A DNA stretch of 46,337 bases, from the NCBI GenBank assembly GCA_029243225.1, contig JAQWSL010000101.1, positions 1-46,337 of the forward strand, written 5' to 3'. The notes under the pieces were generated by a model. The model was not told the DNA's origin and ran no database searches. It saw only the letters and a program-made list of their open reading frames with translations. Both the position numbers and the translations under genes were made by a program. Positions 18,021 to 26,298 of the stretch are shown here, one piece after another; position 1 is the first letter of the stretch; every line of letters starts with the position of its first letter. The stretch is from Flavobacteriales bacterium. GTDB lineage: Bacteria > Bacteroidota > Bacteroidia > Flavobacteriales_D > Parvicellaceae.

Positions 18021-20543
18021 TTATTTAATTAAAAGAATTGAACCTTTATATTGGTCACCTTGACAAATAATAGTGTAATAGTAAGTTCCATCAGGTAATA
18101 ATTGACCTTCTAAATTTTCACCATTCCAATTATTGTTGTAATTGGTAGTTTCCCAAACAATTTTACCCCATCTATTAAAAATATAAACAGGACATCCAGA
18201 AATAAAGCTTGGTTTATTTATGTCCCAGGTGTCATTTTTACCATCTCCATTAGGTGTGATGATGTTATTAATGATTATATCTGTGATTTGAGTAACAAAA
18301 ACTACTACAGAGTCAGTAGCCAAACAGCCATCAGCACTTTCAATAGCTACAAAATAGGTAATTGAATTTAAGGGGCTTACTGTTGGATCTTCATTGTTGG
18401 CATTTTGAATATTATACAATGGTGTCCATTGTAGAGTAGAGTAATTTGTTGCTGTTGCATCAATTGTTATTGAGCTTCCTTCATCAATAAACACATCATT
18501 TCCTGCGTCAATAAATGGTGGCTCAAATATCTCAATTTCAATATTACAACTAGCTTGATTTCCTATTAAATCCTCAGCTAGAAAACTTAAGGTAGTTATT
18601 CCTATAGGAAAAACACTTCCAGAATTAAGATTAGAGGTGTCAGTTTGAAACAAATTTATAGTACCGCAATCATCTGATGCTGTAGGCGAAATAAATGAAA
18701 CAATTGGATCGCAAGATTCTATGTTATTTGGGCAAATTATAGTTGGGTTTATGGTGTCATTGGGCATAAGTACAACTGGACATGTAGAACTGTTTCCACT
18801 ATTATCTGTAGCAACAATGTTTATGGTGTTAATTCCTCCAGTTGTTGTTCCTAGAGGAATGCTTTGAGATAATTGTGTGTTTATGTCACAGTAATCACTA
18901 CTTGTGGCAAGTAATGTTATATCTGGAACAATGTATAGACAGTTTAGGTCTAAATTGATGTATTGTGTGTCTGGGCAGGTTATTGATGGACTAGTTGTAT
19001 CGGTAAGTGTAATGGTGAAACTACAACTTGTAGCATTTCCATACATGTCAGAACTGGTTAAAATAATATTTTGTTGAGTTCCAATTCCGGTAAGTGTGTC
19101 TCCCGAATTTACACTTTGACTGTAGGTGGGGTTTGGATCACAATTGTCAACCAGGTTTATTGAGTTTTCAAAATCAGCAATAATGTAAATGCAATTAGTA
19201 TCTAATATTACGTCTGGGTTAGAAGGGCAAATTAGAAGAGGTGGTTTGTTGTCTTGAACATCAATTAAAAAAGAGCAAGAGGTACTATTATTACTTGAGT
19301 CTGCTACCAATAAAGTTATTTGAGTAGAAGTTCCTATGGCTAAAGGTGTTCCTACAGTTGGAGTCTGAGTGAAAATGTAATTATTTTCACAATTGTCTTC
19401 AACTTGAATTAATGAACTGAAATCTTCAAGAAAATAAGTGCAGTTGGAATCTGAAAACCTAACAGTGTCGTTTATACAAGATAAAATTATTGGAGATATT
19501 GTATCTAATGCATTGTATGTAATTGTGCATGTGTTGGAATTACTGTAAGCATCTGTTGAGGTGAAAGTTATGGTGTTATCATTTGTTCCTAAAATAGGTG
19601 ATCCGGCAATTGGAGATTGAAGAACAAATACTGAGCCAGAACAATTGTCAAAAGAAGTAATCAAACTTGTGAAGTCAGGTAAAACATCTTCACAAGTTGA
19701 GTTTAAATAACCAACTTGATTAGCTGGGCAATTAATAACAGGTGGCGTGCTGTCTACAACACTAATTCTGTATGAACAAACACTTGAGTTTCCAGAAATG
19801 TCTGTTACATTAAAAGAAATAAATGGATCATCTCCAATGTTAAACATGGTTCCTGTTGTTGGTGATTGAGTAACAGTAAGATTTGGATCACAATTATCAA
19901 AAATTGAAATGTACCCAGTTAAATCATCAAGTGAATACATGCAATTGGAGTTAATGTATACATTTGAATCTGTAGGGCAAGAAATTGTTGGGGGAAGGTT
20001 GTCGTCAACTAAAATAAGAAAAGAACAAGAATCGGTATTTCCAGAAACATCTGTGGCATACATTGTAACTAGTTCAGAGCTTGTCATTGTAGTTCCTGGT
20101 ATAGGATATTGTGTAATTGTTGGAATATCACAATTATCAGTACTGCTAATAACACTTGAATAATCACCTAAAATGGCTTGACAATTCGAATTAGCACTTA
20201 CGTTTTGAGTTCCTAAACAGTTGATATTTGGTGAAATGGTGTCTACAACATTAACATTGAAAGTACAAGTGCTTGAGTCTGTTCCATTTGTTATTGTATA
20301 TTCTTGAAATGTTGTGCCAAGTGGAAATAAATCTCCAGAACTATATCCAGAAATATCTGATTGGTATATTGATGAACCTACACAATTTGCAGAACATGTA
20401 ATAGAGTATGTAAAAGTAACTTTACATGTCGTAGAATTGTATAATGTTGTGTCACTAGAACATACTAAAGTAGGAGTTTGAGCTTTTATTGAATAAGAAC
20501 TTGTTAAAAGCAAAGACAAGATGAATAAAAATCTAATATTCAT
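18021..20543 (-). CDS. T9SS type B (gliding-motility C-terminal domain) protein with eight HYR-like repeats
   Basis: An 840-residue secreted surface protein. Signal peptide 1-22; eight tandem beta-sandwich units of 79-84 residues (23-677) like HYR repeats; an Ig/PKD-like unit (IDAGNDVFIDEGSSI..., 678-754); and a type B CHU_C sorting domain (755-840: ITPNGDGKNDTWDI, VYIFNRWGKIVWE, LPDGTYYYTI). Units 2-7 each carry Cys at fixed places: (I/L)xCP, NC, DNC or DYC, and a Cys near the end, probably two disulfides per unit. It is likely an adhesin or filament-forming surface protein, exported by T9SS and held by the PorP/SprF protein encoded downstream. Upstream is a 143-base divergent region. Confidence 0.9.
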   Translation of the reverse strand: MNIRFLFILSLLLTSSYSIKAQTPTLVCSSDTTLYNSTTCKVTFTYSITCSANCVGSSIYQSDISGYSSGDLFPLGTTFQEYTITNGTDSSTCTFNVNVVDTISPNINCLGTQNVSANSNCQAILGDYSSVISSTDNCDIPTITQYPIPGTTMTSSELVTMYATDVSGNTDSCSFLILVDDNLPPTISCPTDSNVYINSNCMYSLDDLTGYISIFDNCDPNLTVTQSPTTGTMFNIGDDPFISFNVTDISGNSSVCSYRISVVDSTPPVINCPANQVGYLNSTCEDVLPDFTSLITSFDNCSGSVFVLQSPIAGSPILGTNDNTITFTSTDAYSNSNTCTITYNALDTISPIILSCINDTVRFSDSNCTYFLEDFSSLIQVEDNCENNYIFTQTPTVGTPLAIGTSTQITLLVADSSNNSTSCSFLIDVQDNKPPLLICPSNPDVILDTNCIYIIADFENSINLVDNCDPNPTYSQSVNSGDTLTGIGTQQNIILTSSDMYGNATSCSFTITLTDTTSPSITCPDTQYINLDLNCLYIVPDITLLATSSDYCDINTQLSQSIPLGTTTGGINTINIVATDNSGNSSTCPVVLMPNDTINPTIICPNNIESCDPIVSFISPTASDDCGTINLFQTDTSNLNSGSVFPIGITTLSFLAEDLIGNQASCNIEIEIFEPPFIDAGNDVFIDEGSSITIDATATNYSTLQWTPLYNIQNANNEDPTVSPLNSITYFVAIESADGCLATDSVVVFVTQITDIIINNIITPNGDGKNDTWDINKPSFISGCPVYIFNRWGKIVWETTNYNNNWNGENLEGQLLPDGTYYYTIICQGDQYKGSILLIK
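18513..20477 (-). repeat. Eight tandem ~82-residue Cys-containing repeats
   Basis: Protein-level tandem repeats, residues 23-677 of the type B T9SS protein, with unit ends near residues 101, 181, 264, 347, 431, 515, 596 and 677. Each unit runs from an (S/P)PxIxCP entry to an xSCSFxIxVxD exit. The DNA copies have diverged, so this is an old array rather than a recent amplification. Units 1 and 8 are the most divergent in Cys spacing. Confidence 0.85.
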
Positions 20544-20686
20544 TGTATTAATTTTTCTGAAATTTAATAAACTAGGCGATTAAATGAAAGAATTAAAGGT
20601 GAAGTTATTTAGATGTTATAAACAAGATAATTTTGATTGATATTTGATTTGTATTTCAGTTTAACACTATTAACTTGTGAAAATAA

Positions 20687-21640
20687 ATGAAAAAATCAGA
20701 AGATACGTACCTTAATTATCGTGACTGGAGAGAGTTAGAAGCTTATTTTCCAGCGGATTATAGAATTGATGATGAGTTTTTTCCCGATGAATATTTTTTA
20801 AAGTGGAACGATTCAAACATTCACATCGATCACTATATTCCAAAAAAAAGAAATGAAAAAATAAAATTAATTTTAGTTCATGGAGGAGGGGGTAACGGTC
20901 GATTACTTTCACCTATTGGTATTGCACTTTTAAAATTAGGATTTGAATGTATTGCACCTGATTTACCAGGTTTTGGTCTTAGTAGAGAGAGTTCTCCAAC
21001 ATCTTATTCAACTTGGGTGAGCTTAATTAATCATCTGGTTGATGTGGAGAGTAAAAAGGACAATAGAAAAATAGTATTGTGTGGAATAAGTCTTGGTGGA
21101 ATGTTATGTTATCATGTTGCATGTGAAAATAAAAGTGTATTTGCAATAATGGTTTCAAGTTTAGCTGATACAAGAACGCATGAGGTTCAGCAGCAGTTGT
21201 CAAAAAATAAATTACTTGGGAAGGTTTCACCGTCTTTTTTAAATTTCTCGAAATCAATTACAGATTCAATTAAAGTTCCAATAAAACACACTACTAAAAT
21301 GTGGGCCATGGCAAATGATCCTTCTTTTGTGAAGAAATTAAAACAAGATAAAATTGGGTCTGGAAGTTGGGTTTATTTGAAATTCTTAAGAACTCTCTTA
21401 AATGCTCAACCTGCTGTTGAGCCTGAAGAATTTGATGGTTGTTCAGTTTTGTTTTTTCAACCTGAAGATGATAACATTATACCATGGGAAATTTCTGCCC
21501 CATTTTATGAGAAATTAAACTGTGATAAAAAAGTTGTGTTTTTAAAAGGGTGTGGTCATATTCCAATGGAAGAACCAGGAATTAATCAATTAAAAGATGC
21601 TGCAGAATTATTTTTAAATCAGTTACAAAAAAAGGTGTAA
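20687..21640 (+). CDS. Alpha/beta hydrolase
   Basis: A 317-residue serine hydrolase. The oxyanion segment is LVHGGGGNGR (64-72), the nucleophile elbow is CGISLGG with Ser135, the acid is in FQPEDDNIIPWE, and the histidine is in GCGHIPMEEPG. A 55-residue N-terminal extension before the core and a cap-like insertion after the nucleophile (about 165-230) are present. Substrate is unknown. No signal peptide is seen, so it is probably cytosolic. A perfect TAATTTTG element lies at 20628-20635 upstream without a clear partner box. It converges on rplS with a shared terminator between the two. Confidence 0.85.
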   Translation: MKKSEDTYLNYRDWRELEAYFPADYRIDDEFFPDEYFLKWNDSNIHIDHYIPKKRNEKIKLILVHGGGGNGRLLSPIGIALLKLGFECIAPDLPGFGLSRESSPTSYSTWVSLINHLVDVESKKDNRKIVLCGISLGGMLCYHVACENKSVFAIMVSSLADTRTHEVQQQLSKNKLLGKVSPSFLNFSKSITDSIKVPIKHTTKMWAMANDPSFVKKLKQDKIGSGSWVYLKFLRTLLNAQPAVEPEEFDGCSVLFFQPEDDNIIPWEISAPFYEKLNCDKKVVFLKGCGHIPMEEPGINQLKDAAELFLNQLQKKV

Positions 21641-21668
21641 AAAAAAAAGCGGTCATTGACCGCTTTAA
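21638..21668. terminator. Bidirectional rho-independent terminator between hydrolase and rplS
   Basis: A perfect 9-bp stem, AAAGCGGTC (21646-21654) and GACCGCTTT (21658-21666), around the loop ATT. On the minus strand the stem is followed by an uninterrupted run of about ten T, giving a strong terminator for rplS. On the plus strand it is followed by AAATTATTTTTTT, a weaker tail that could also end the hydrolase transcript. Confidence 0.88.
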
Positions 21669-21669
21669 A

Positions 21670-22029
21670 TTATTTTTTTGAATATTGTTTTCTTTCTTTA
21701 ATACGAGCAGATTTTCCTGTTCTATCTCTCAAGTAGAATATTCTAGCTCTACGAACTGCACCTTGTTTTTCAACTACAATTTTTTCTAAAAATGGGGATG
21801 CTAGTGGAAATATTCTTTCAACACCAGTTCCGCCAGAAATTTTTCTAATGGTAAAAGTCTCAGTAGTTCCGCTTCCTCTTCTCTGAATAACTGTGCCTTT
21901 AAAAGACTGTAATCTTTCTTTGTCACCTTCTTTGATCTTATAAGTGACGTTTAATGTATCGCCAGAACCGAATTCAGGCCATTCGTTGACTTGTGTTAAT
22001 TCGTTTGCTAATTCTTTTATCTTGTCCAT
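21670..22029 (-). CDS. rplS: 50S ribosomal protein L19
   Basis: Ribosomal protein at the interface of the 30S and 50S subunits. The start is the ATG at 22029 ([13 protein letters not shown]); a TTG 12 codons upstream would add residues absent from L19. Recognisable blocks are [41 protein letters not shown] and [20 protein letters not shown]. Length 119 is normal. In many bacteria rplS follows trmD directly; here trmD lies 3.6 kb away with the aromatic genes between, so rplS stands as a single unit with its own strong terminator. Confidence 0.96.
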   Translation of the reverse strand: MDKIKELANELTQVNEWPEFGSGDTLNVTYKIKEGDKERLQSFKGTVIQRRGSGTTETFTIRKISGGTGVERIFPLASPFLEKIVVEKQGAVRRARIFYLRDRTGKSARIKERKQYSKK

Positions 22030-22108
22030 GATGTAATTTTTCTTCAATCCTAATTCGGGGTGCAATATTACAAAGAAAAAATGTAAATAAATGAAAACAT
22101 TTAGAAAA

Positions 22109-23083
22109 TTATCTAACTGATTGCATTTTCAGGTCTAACAAGGCTATTGCAGTAACAGCTTCAAGTACAACCGGAACCCTTAATGCTATACATAAATCGT
22201 GTCTTCCTTGAATTTTAAAATCTTTTATTTCATTGTCTTCGATATTCCAACTAGATTGAGTTTTTCCAATGCTTGAGGTTGGCTTAATTCCGATTCTAAA
22301 AACCAATTCATTTCCATTTGTTATTCCACCTGTAATTCCTCCAGAATGATTGGTTTTTGTTGTTCCTTTTTTGTCTAAATAGGTGTCGTTGTGCTGAGAT
22401 CCAAACAATTTAGTAGCTCTAAAACCTGTGCCAAATTCTATACCCCTTACTGCAGGAATAGAAAATATTGCATGTGCTAAAACTGATTCAGCAGAGTCGA
22501 AAAAAGGTTCTCCCCATCCAGTAGGTACATCTTTTATTCTACACTCTACAATTCCACCAACACTGTCTTTGTTGTCAATTCCTTTTTGAAGTCCTTTTTC
22601 AATGTTACTCTCTCCAGCAATTTCAATAATTTCTGCTTTAATAGAGATTGTATTAAGAATTTTTTTTGCTACTACACCAGCACAAACAATAAGGACAGTA
22701 AGTCGTCCAGAAAAATGACCTCCACCTCTATAATCTTGAAAGCCCTTGAATTTTTCATTGGCAACAAAATCTGCGTGTCCTGGGCGGTGAAATGATATTG
22801 TTTTTTGATAGTCTGAAGATTTAGTATTGGTATTTTCTATGAGAATAGTAAGCGGGGCACCAGTGGTTTTACCATTAAATAATCCAGATGCAAAAATTGG
22901 TTGATCAGATTCTTTTCTTGTTGTAGTTCCTTTTTTGCCTGGCTTTCTCCTGCCAATATCTGCTAAGAAATCATCTTCATCAATATCAATTCCTGGAGGC
23001 ACATTATCTAGGGTAATACCCATTGTTTTTCCATGAGACTCCCCAAAAATACTTACCCTAAAATTATTGCCAAATGTATTCAT
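22109..23083 (-). CDS. aroC: Chorismate synthase
   Basis: The last shikimate-pathway step: it converts EPSP to chorismate with reduced FMN. Signature blocks: [11 protein letters not shown] near the start, [42 protein letters not shown] (phosphate/FMN site), [13 protein letters not shown] and the C-terminal [18 protein letters not shown]. At 324 residues it is slightly short; the C-terminus stops soon after the last conserved block. It starts 2 bases after the end of aroA and is clearly co-transcribed with it, so the last two pathway enzymes are coupled. Confidence 0.96.
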   Translation of the reverse strand: MNTFGNNFRVSIFGESHGKTMGITLDNVPPGIDIDEDDFLADIGRRKPGKKGTTTRKESDQPIFASGLFNGKTTGAPLTILIENTNTKSSDYQKTISFHRPGHADFVANEKFKGFQDYRGGGHFSGRLTVLIVCAGVVAKKILNTISIKAEIIEIAGESNIEKGLQKGIDNKDSVGGIVECRIKDVPTGWGEPFFDSAESVLAHAIFSIPAVRGIEFGTGFRATKLFGSQHNDTYLDKKGTTKTNHSGGITGGITNGNELVFRIGIKPTSSIGKTQSSWNIEDNEIKDFKIQGRHDLCIALRVPVVLEAVTAIALLDLKMQSVR

Positions 23084-23085
23084 AC

Positions 23086-24345
23086 TTACAAAGTTACAGA
23101 ATCTAAAAGTTTATAAAAGGACGGAAAAGATTTATTTACAGCACTTGAATCTTTTATTAGAGTTGGTTTGTCGAGCATTAACGCGAATATTGAAGCAGCC
23201 ATTGCAATTCTATGATCATTACAAGAATTTACGTTGAAAGTGATAGGTTCAGATCTAGGTGAAACAAACATCGTGTTGTCACTAATGTTAATATTTGCTC
23301 CAAGCTTTGATAATTCACTTTTTATTGTTTGAGCTCTATTGCTTTCTTTTGCGTATAATCTTTCAACACCTTTAATTGAGCTAGTTTTTGAGCCAAAACT
23401 TGCTAGAACAGCAAGTGGAGGGAAAAGATCTGGCGAGTTACTGGCGTCAAAATCAAAACTCACGCATTCGTTTTTACTAATGTTTAAAGCGTTTTTATTC
23501 CATGAAACATATGCTCCAAATTCTTCAATAACAGAAAGAATCCTACTGTCTGCTTGTTTCGAATTTGCATTAATATTTTTTATTGTAATGTTTCCAAGAA
23601 TAGCTGCTGCAACAATAAAGAAAGATGCGCTGCTCCAGTCATTTTCAATAGTTATTGATGTTGGCTTTAAGTTGTAGGGACCATTAAAATGAATGGTATT
23701 TTTATTAAGTTTTAGCTTTACGCCAAAGCTTTTAAGAACATCAAGACTTAATTCAATGTATGGAACTGATTTAGGGTTTTTAATTTTTATTGTTTCAGTT
23801 TTTAGTTTGTCTGAACCTACGTAAGCATAAATTAGTCCAGAAATAAATTGAGAACTGAGGCTGCCATCTATTGAGATTGATTTAGGACTGATAGGACCAT
23901 TAATTGTAAAAGGAAGTTTGTTGTTTTTTGATGAAAAATTAACTGATATTTTTTTGAAAACTGAATTAAAAATTCCCATTGGTCTTTTAAGTAAAGAGCC
24001 ATTTCCATTAAGAATTAAGTATTGTTCTGAATTTGCTAAAATAGGAGTGAATAATCTACAGGATAAACCAGCTTCATTGAAAGAAATGTTTTTGTCTTTA
24101 AAGTTGAAATTTGAAGATGAAGCTATTTTTATGAATTTTTTTTCATGAGAAATAATCTTATTTGATTGCTTTAATATTTGGAGAGCTGTTAGTTCATCCT
24201 TAGAATCTCCGAAGTTGAGAATAGTTGTTGCTTCCTTAGATATTAATGAACAAGCGACTGCTCTTTGTGCATGACTCTTACTTGATGGAATGTCGATTAT
24301 TCCACTTATTTTATTTGCTGGTTTAATTGTTTTATTCAACACCAA
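23086..24345 (-). CDS. aroA: 3-phosphoshikimate 1-carboxyvinyltransferase (EPSP synthase), divergent
   Basis: Transfers the enolpyruvyl group of PEP to shikimate 3-phosphate. Catalytic segments are present: PSSKSHAQR, SSQFISGLIYA, DWSSASFF, SPDLFPPLA, KESNRAQTIKSEL, CNDHRIAMA and KSFPSFY. The PEP-site loop is altered: EAGLSCRLF stands where most enzymes have NAGTAMRP. No ATG begins the gene: the codons are TTG (24345), GTG (24342) and TTG (24339), and the frame is open upstream to a TAG at 24421-24423 without any ATG, so a non-ATG start is required. It is first of the aroA-aroC pair and diverges from the DAHP synthase fusion. Confidence 0.9.
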   Translation of the reverse strand: MVLNKTIKPANKISGIIDIPSSKSHAQRAVACSLISKEATTILNFGDSKDELTALQILKQSNKIISHEKKFIKIASSSNFNFKDKNISFNEAGLSCRLFTPILANSEQYLILNGNGSLLKRPMGIFNSVFKKISVNFSSKNNKLPFTINGPISPKSISIDGSLSSQFISGLIYAYVGSDKLKTETIKIKNPKSVPYIELSLDVLKSFGVKLKLNKNTIHFNGPYNLKPTSITIENDWSSASFFIVAAAILGNITIKNINANSKQADSRILSVIEEFGAYVSWNKNALNISKNECVSFDFDASNSPDLFPPLAVLASFGSKTSSIKGVERLYAKESNRAQTIKSELSKLGANINISDNTMFVSPRSEPITFNVNSCNDHRIAMAASIFALMLDKPTLIKDSSAVNKSFPSFYKLLDSVTL

Positions 24346-24364
24346 ATTGATTTGTGATTTAAGA

Positions 24365-24417
24365 GTACTTTTAAAGTTATTGGTAAAAGTATTATAATGT
24401 ACTTTATTATTAAAGTA
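24365..24417. promoter_or_regulatory. Candidate operator: repeated ACTTT/AAAGT half-sites between aroA and DAHP synthase
   Basis: The divergent aromatic intergenic region contains GTACTTT twice (24365-24371 and 24399-24405). Each is followed by an inverted AAAGT: ACTTTTAAAGT (24367-24377) and ACTTT-6 bases-AAAGT (24401-24416). Another AAAAGT lies between them. The symmetry suggests binding of a dimeric regulator controlling both sides, but the region is very AT-rich and chance cannot be excluded. Confidence 0.3.
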
Positions 24418-24437
24418 AGTCTATTTATTATTGTAAT

Positions 24438-24458
24438 ATCATTTTATGAAAAAATGAT
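24438..24458. promoter_or_regulatory. Hairpin upstream of the DAHP synthase gene
   Basis: ATCATTTT (24438-24445) and AAAATGAT (24451-24458) form an 8-bp stem around a 5-base loop, followed by CTATTTTTAT. It could be an operator or a weak leader terminator for the DAHP synthase transcript. No leader peptide rich in aromatic residues is visible. Confidence 0.3.
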
Positions 24459-24523
24459 TCTATTTTTATAATTGAATAATCGATTAGATGAAATAGCTAA
24501 TAAAGTTCTTAATAGAAATATCC

Positions 24524-25612
24524 ATGAATAATAGAAAAAAAACAATTTTTGACAATTGGAATGTTAACTCAGATAATCAACCGTTAATCATTTCTGGTCC
24601 TTGCAGTGCTGAATCTGAAAGTCAAATATTATCTATTGGTAAAGAGCTTAAAAGTTTGGGTGTTGATGTTTTTAGAGCTGGTATATGGAAGCCTAGAACT
24701 CGTCCAAATTCTTTTGAAGGAGTTGGTTCTATAGGGCTACCTTGGTTACAATTACTAAAAAAAGAGTTTGGATTTAAAACAGCGATAGAGGTTGCCAATT
24801 CAAAGCATGTTGATCAGGCGCTTAATTCTGAGATTGATATCTTATGGATAGGTGCTAGAACAAGTGTGAACCCATTTTCTATTCAGGAAATTGCCGACTC
24901 TTTGAAAGGAGTTGATGTCCCTATTTTTGTAAAAAACCCAATTAATCCAGATGTAGATTTATGGCAAGGTGCTATTGAACGAATTCAGGGTGCTGGGATT
25001 AGTAAAATTGCGGCTGTTCACAGGGGTTTTTCAACTTACGATAAATCTGTTTACAGAAATAAACCAATGTGGGAGCTGCCTATTGAATTAAGGCAAAGAA
25101 TGCCTTTGATTCCAATGATTTGTGATCCAAGTCACATAGGGGGAAGGAGAGGTATGATCCAAGAGATTTCTCAAAAGGCCATGGATTTGAATTATGACGG
25201 GTTAATGATTGAGAGTCATATTGATCCAGATAATGCATGGAGTGATTCTGATCAACAAATAACTCCCACTCAATTAAAAACTATTTTAGAAAAACTAGTT
25301 CTTAAATTTGTTGAGGTTGATAATCTTGAAGTAAAAAATGAATTAAAGGAGTTGCGAAACCAAATTGATTATTTTGATGCTGAATTAATTAATGTTTTGA
25401 GTCAAAGAATGAAAGTAGCTAATCATATTGGTAAGTATAAAAGTATAAATAACATAACTATTTTACAGCCCAAAAGATGGAAGGAGGTAGTTAAAAGGAC
25501 ATTGGAGTTAGGGGCAACAGAGGATTTAAGTTCTGGTTTTATTTCTAAAGTTTTTTCAGCTATCCATCAGGAATCAATTAATAAACAAACTGCTTATAAA
25601 ATTGATAAGTAA
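24524..25612 (+). CDS. Bifunctional DAHP synthase / chorismate mutase (type II mutase)
   Basis: A fusion protein of 362 residues. The N-terminal ~265 residues are a class I-beta 3-deoxy-7-phosphoheptulonate synthase: ISGPCSAES, FRAGIWKPRTRPNSFEGVG, WIGARTSVNPF, FVKNPINPD, AAVHRGFS, CDPSHIGGRR and MIESHIDPDNAWSD. The C-terminal ~90 residues are an AroQ-type chorismate mutase (LRNQIDYFDAELINVLSQRM, HIGKYK, VFSAIHQESI). It controls entry into the shikimate pathway; the mutase domain is known in relatives to mediate feedback. It diverges from aroA-aroC, giving first and last pathway steps one control region. It converges on trmD with a 9-base gap. Confidence 0.94.
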   Translation: MNNRKKTIFDNWNVNSDNQPLIISGPCSAESESQILSIGKELKSLGVDVFRAGIWKPRTRPNSFEGVGSIGLPWLQLLKKEFGFKTAIEVANSKHVDQALNSEIDILWIGARTSVNPFSIQEIADSLKGVDVPIFVKNPINPDVDLWQGAIERIQGAGISKIAAVHRGFSTYDKSVYRNKPMWELPIELRQRMPLIPMICDPSHIGGRRGMIQEISQKAMDLNYDGLMIESHIDPDNAWSDSDQQITPTQLKTILEKLVLKFVEVDNLEVKNELKELRNQIDYFDAELINVLSQRMKVANHIGKYKSINNITILQPKRWKEVVKRTLELGATEDLSSGFISKVFSAIHQESINKQTAYKIDK

Positions 25613-25621
25613 TTTTCACTT

Positions 25622-26296
25622 TTAAAGTAAGTCTGGACGTTTCTCTTTAGTTCTTAAGATCGATTTCTCGTGTCTCCATTCTTCTATAGCTTTTAGGTTT
25701 CCAGATGTTAAAACTTCAGGAACTTTCCAGTTGTTATAAACTGCAGGTCTTGTGTAAACTGGGGGTGCAAGCAAATTATCTTGAAAAGAATCAGTTAAAG
25801 CAGATGTTTCATTGTTTAAAACTCCAGGGATTAGTCTTATAATGCCGTCTGCTAGTACTGCAGCAGCTAACTCACCCCCGGAAAGCACATAATCGCCTAT
25901 AGATATTTCTCTTGTTACAATCTGTTCTCTTAATCTTTCGTCTATTCCTTTATAATGACCACAGATAATAATAATATTCTTGTAAGAAGATGAAATTTGA
26001 TTGCAAATCGATTGATTTAACAATTCTCCATCTGGACTCATGTAAATAATCTCATCATATTTTCTTTGTTGCTGTAATTTTAAAATGCATTTATGAATAG
26101 GTTCGATGCATAGCACCATTCCTGCTCCTCCTCCAAAGGCATAATCGTCAATACTTTTTTGTTTGTTTGTAGAATAGTCTCGAATATTATGAACTTTAAT
26201 TTCTACAATTTTTTTCTCTTGAGCTCTTTTTAAAATTGAATCATTAAAAGGGCTTCCCAGAAGACTTGGAACTGCAGAAAGTATGTCTATTCTCAT
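25622..26296 (-). CDS. trmD: tRNA (guanine-N1-)-methyltransferase TrmD
   Basis: Methylates G37 of tRNAs reading CNN codons, which prevents frameshifting. The start MRIDILSAVPSLL fits the family. The trefoil-knot SAM site is seen as ICGHYKGIDER and ISIGDYVLSGGELAAAVLADGIIRLIPGVL, and the conserved tail has YTRPAVYNNWKVPEVLTSGNLKAIEEWR. Length 224 is normal. It follows the MBL hydrolase gene by 2 bases and is last of three minus-strand genes. Its usual neighbour rplS is elsewhere in the window. Confidence 0.96.
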   Translation of the reverse strand: MRIDILSAVPSLLGSPFNDSILKRAQEKKIVEIKVHNIRDYSTNKQKSIDDYAFGGGAGMVLCIEPIHKCILKLQQQRKYDEIIYMSPDGELLNQSICNQISSSYKNIIIICGHYKGIDERLREQIVTREISIGDYVLSGGELAAAVLADGIIRLIPGVLNNETSALTDSFQDNLLAPPVYTRPAVYNNWKVPEVLTSGNLKAIEEWRHEKSILRTKEKRPDLL

Positions 26297-26298
26297 GG

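Noticed and set aside
18513-20477. CRISPR-like or satellite repeats
   Set aside because: The periodicity of ~245 bases is the protein repeat of the T9SS adhesin; the DNA copies are too divergent and too long for CRISPR repeats.
22030-22065. Upstream TTG start for rplS
   Set aside because: It adds 12 residues not found in ribosomal protein L19, while the ATG at 22029 gives the standard N-terminus.
23339-23677. 112-codon open frame antisense to aroA
   Set aside because: It lies wholly inside the conserved coding sequence of aroA, has no start signal and no protein features.
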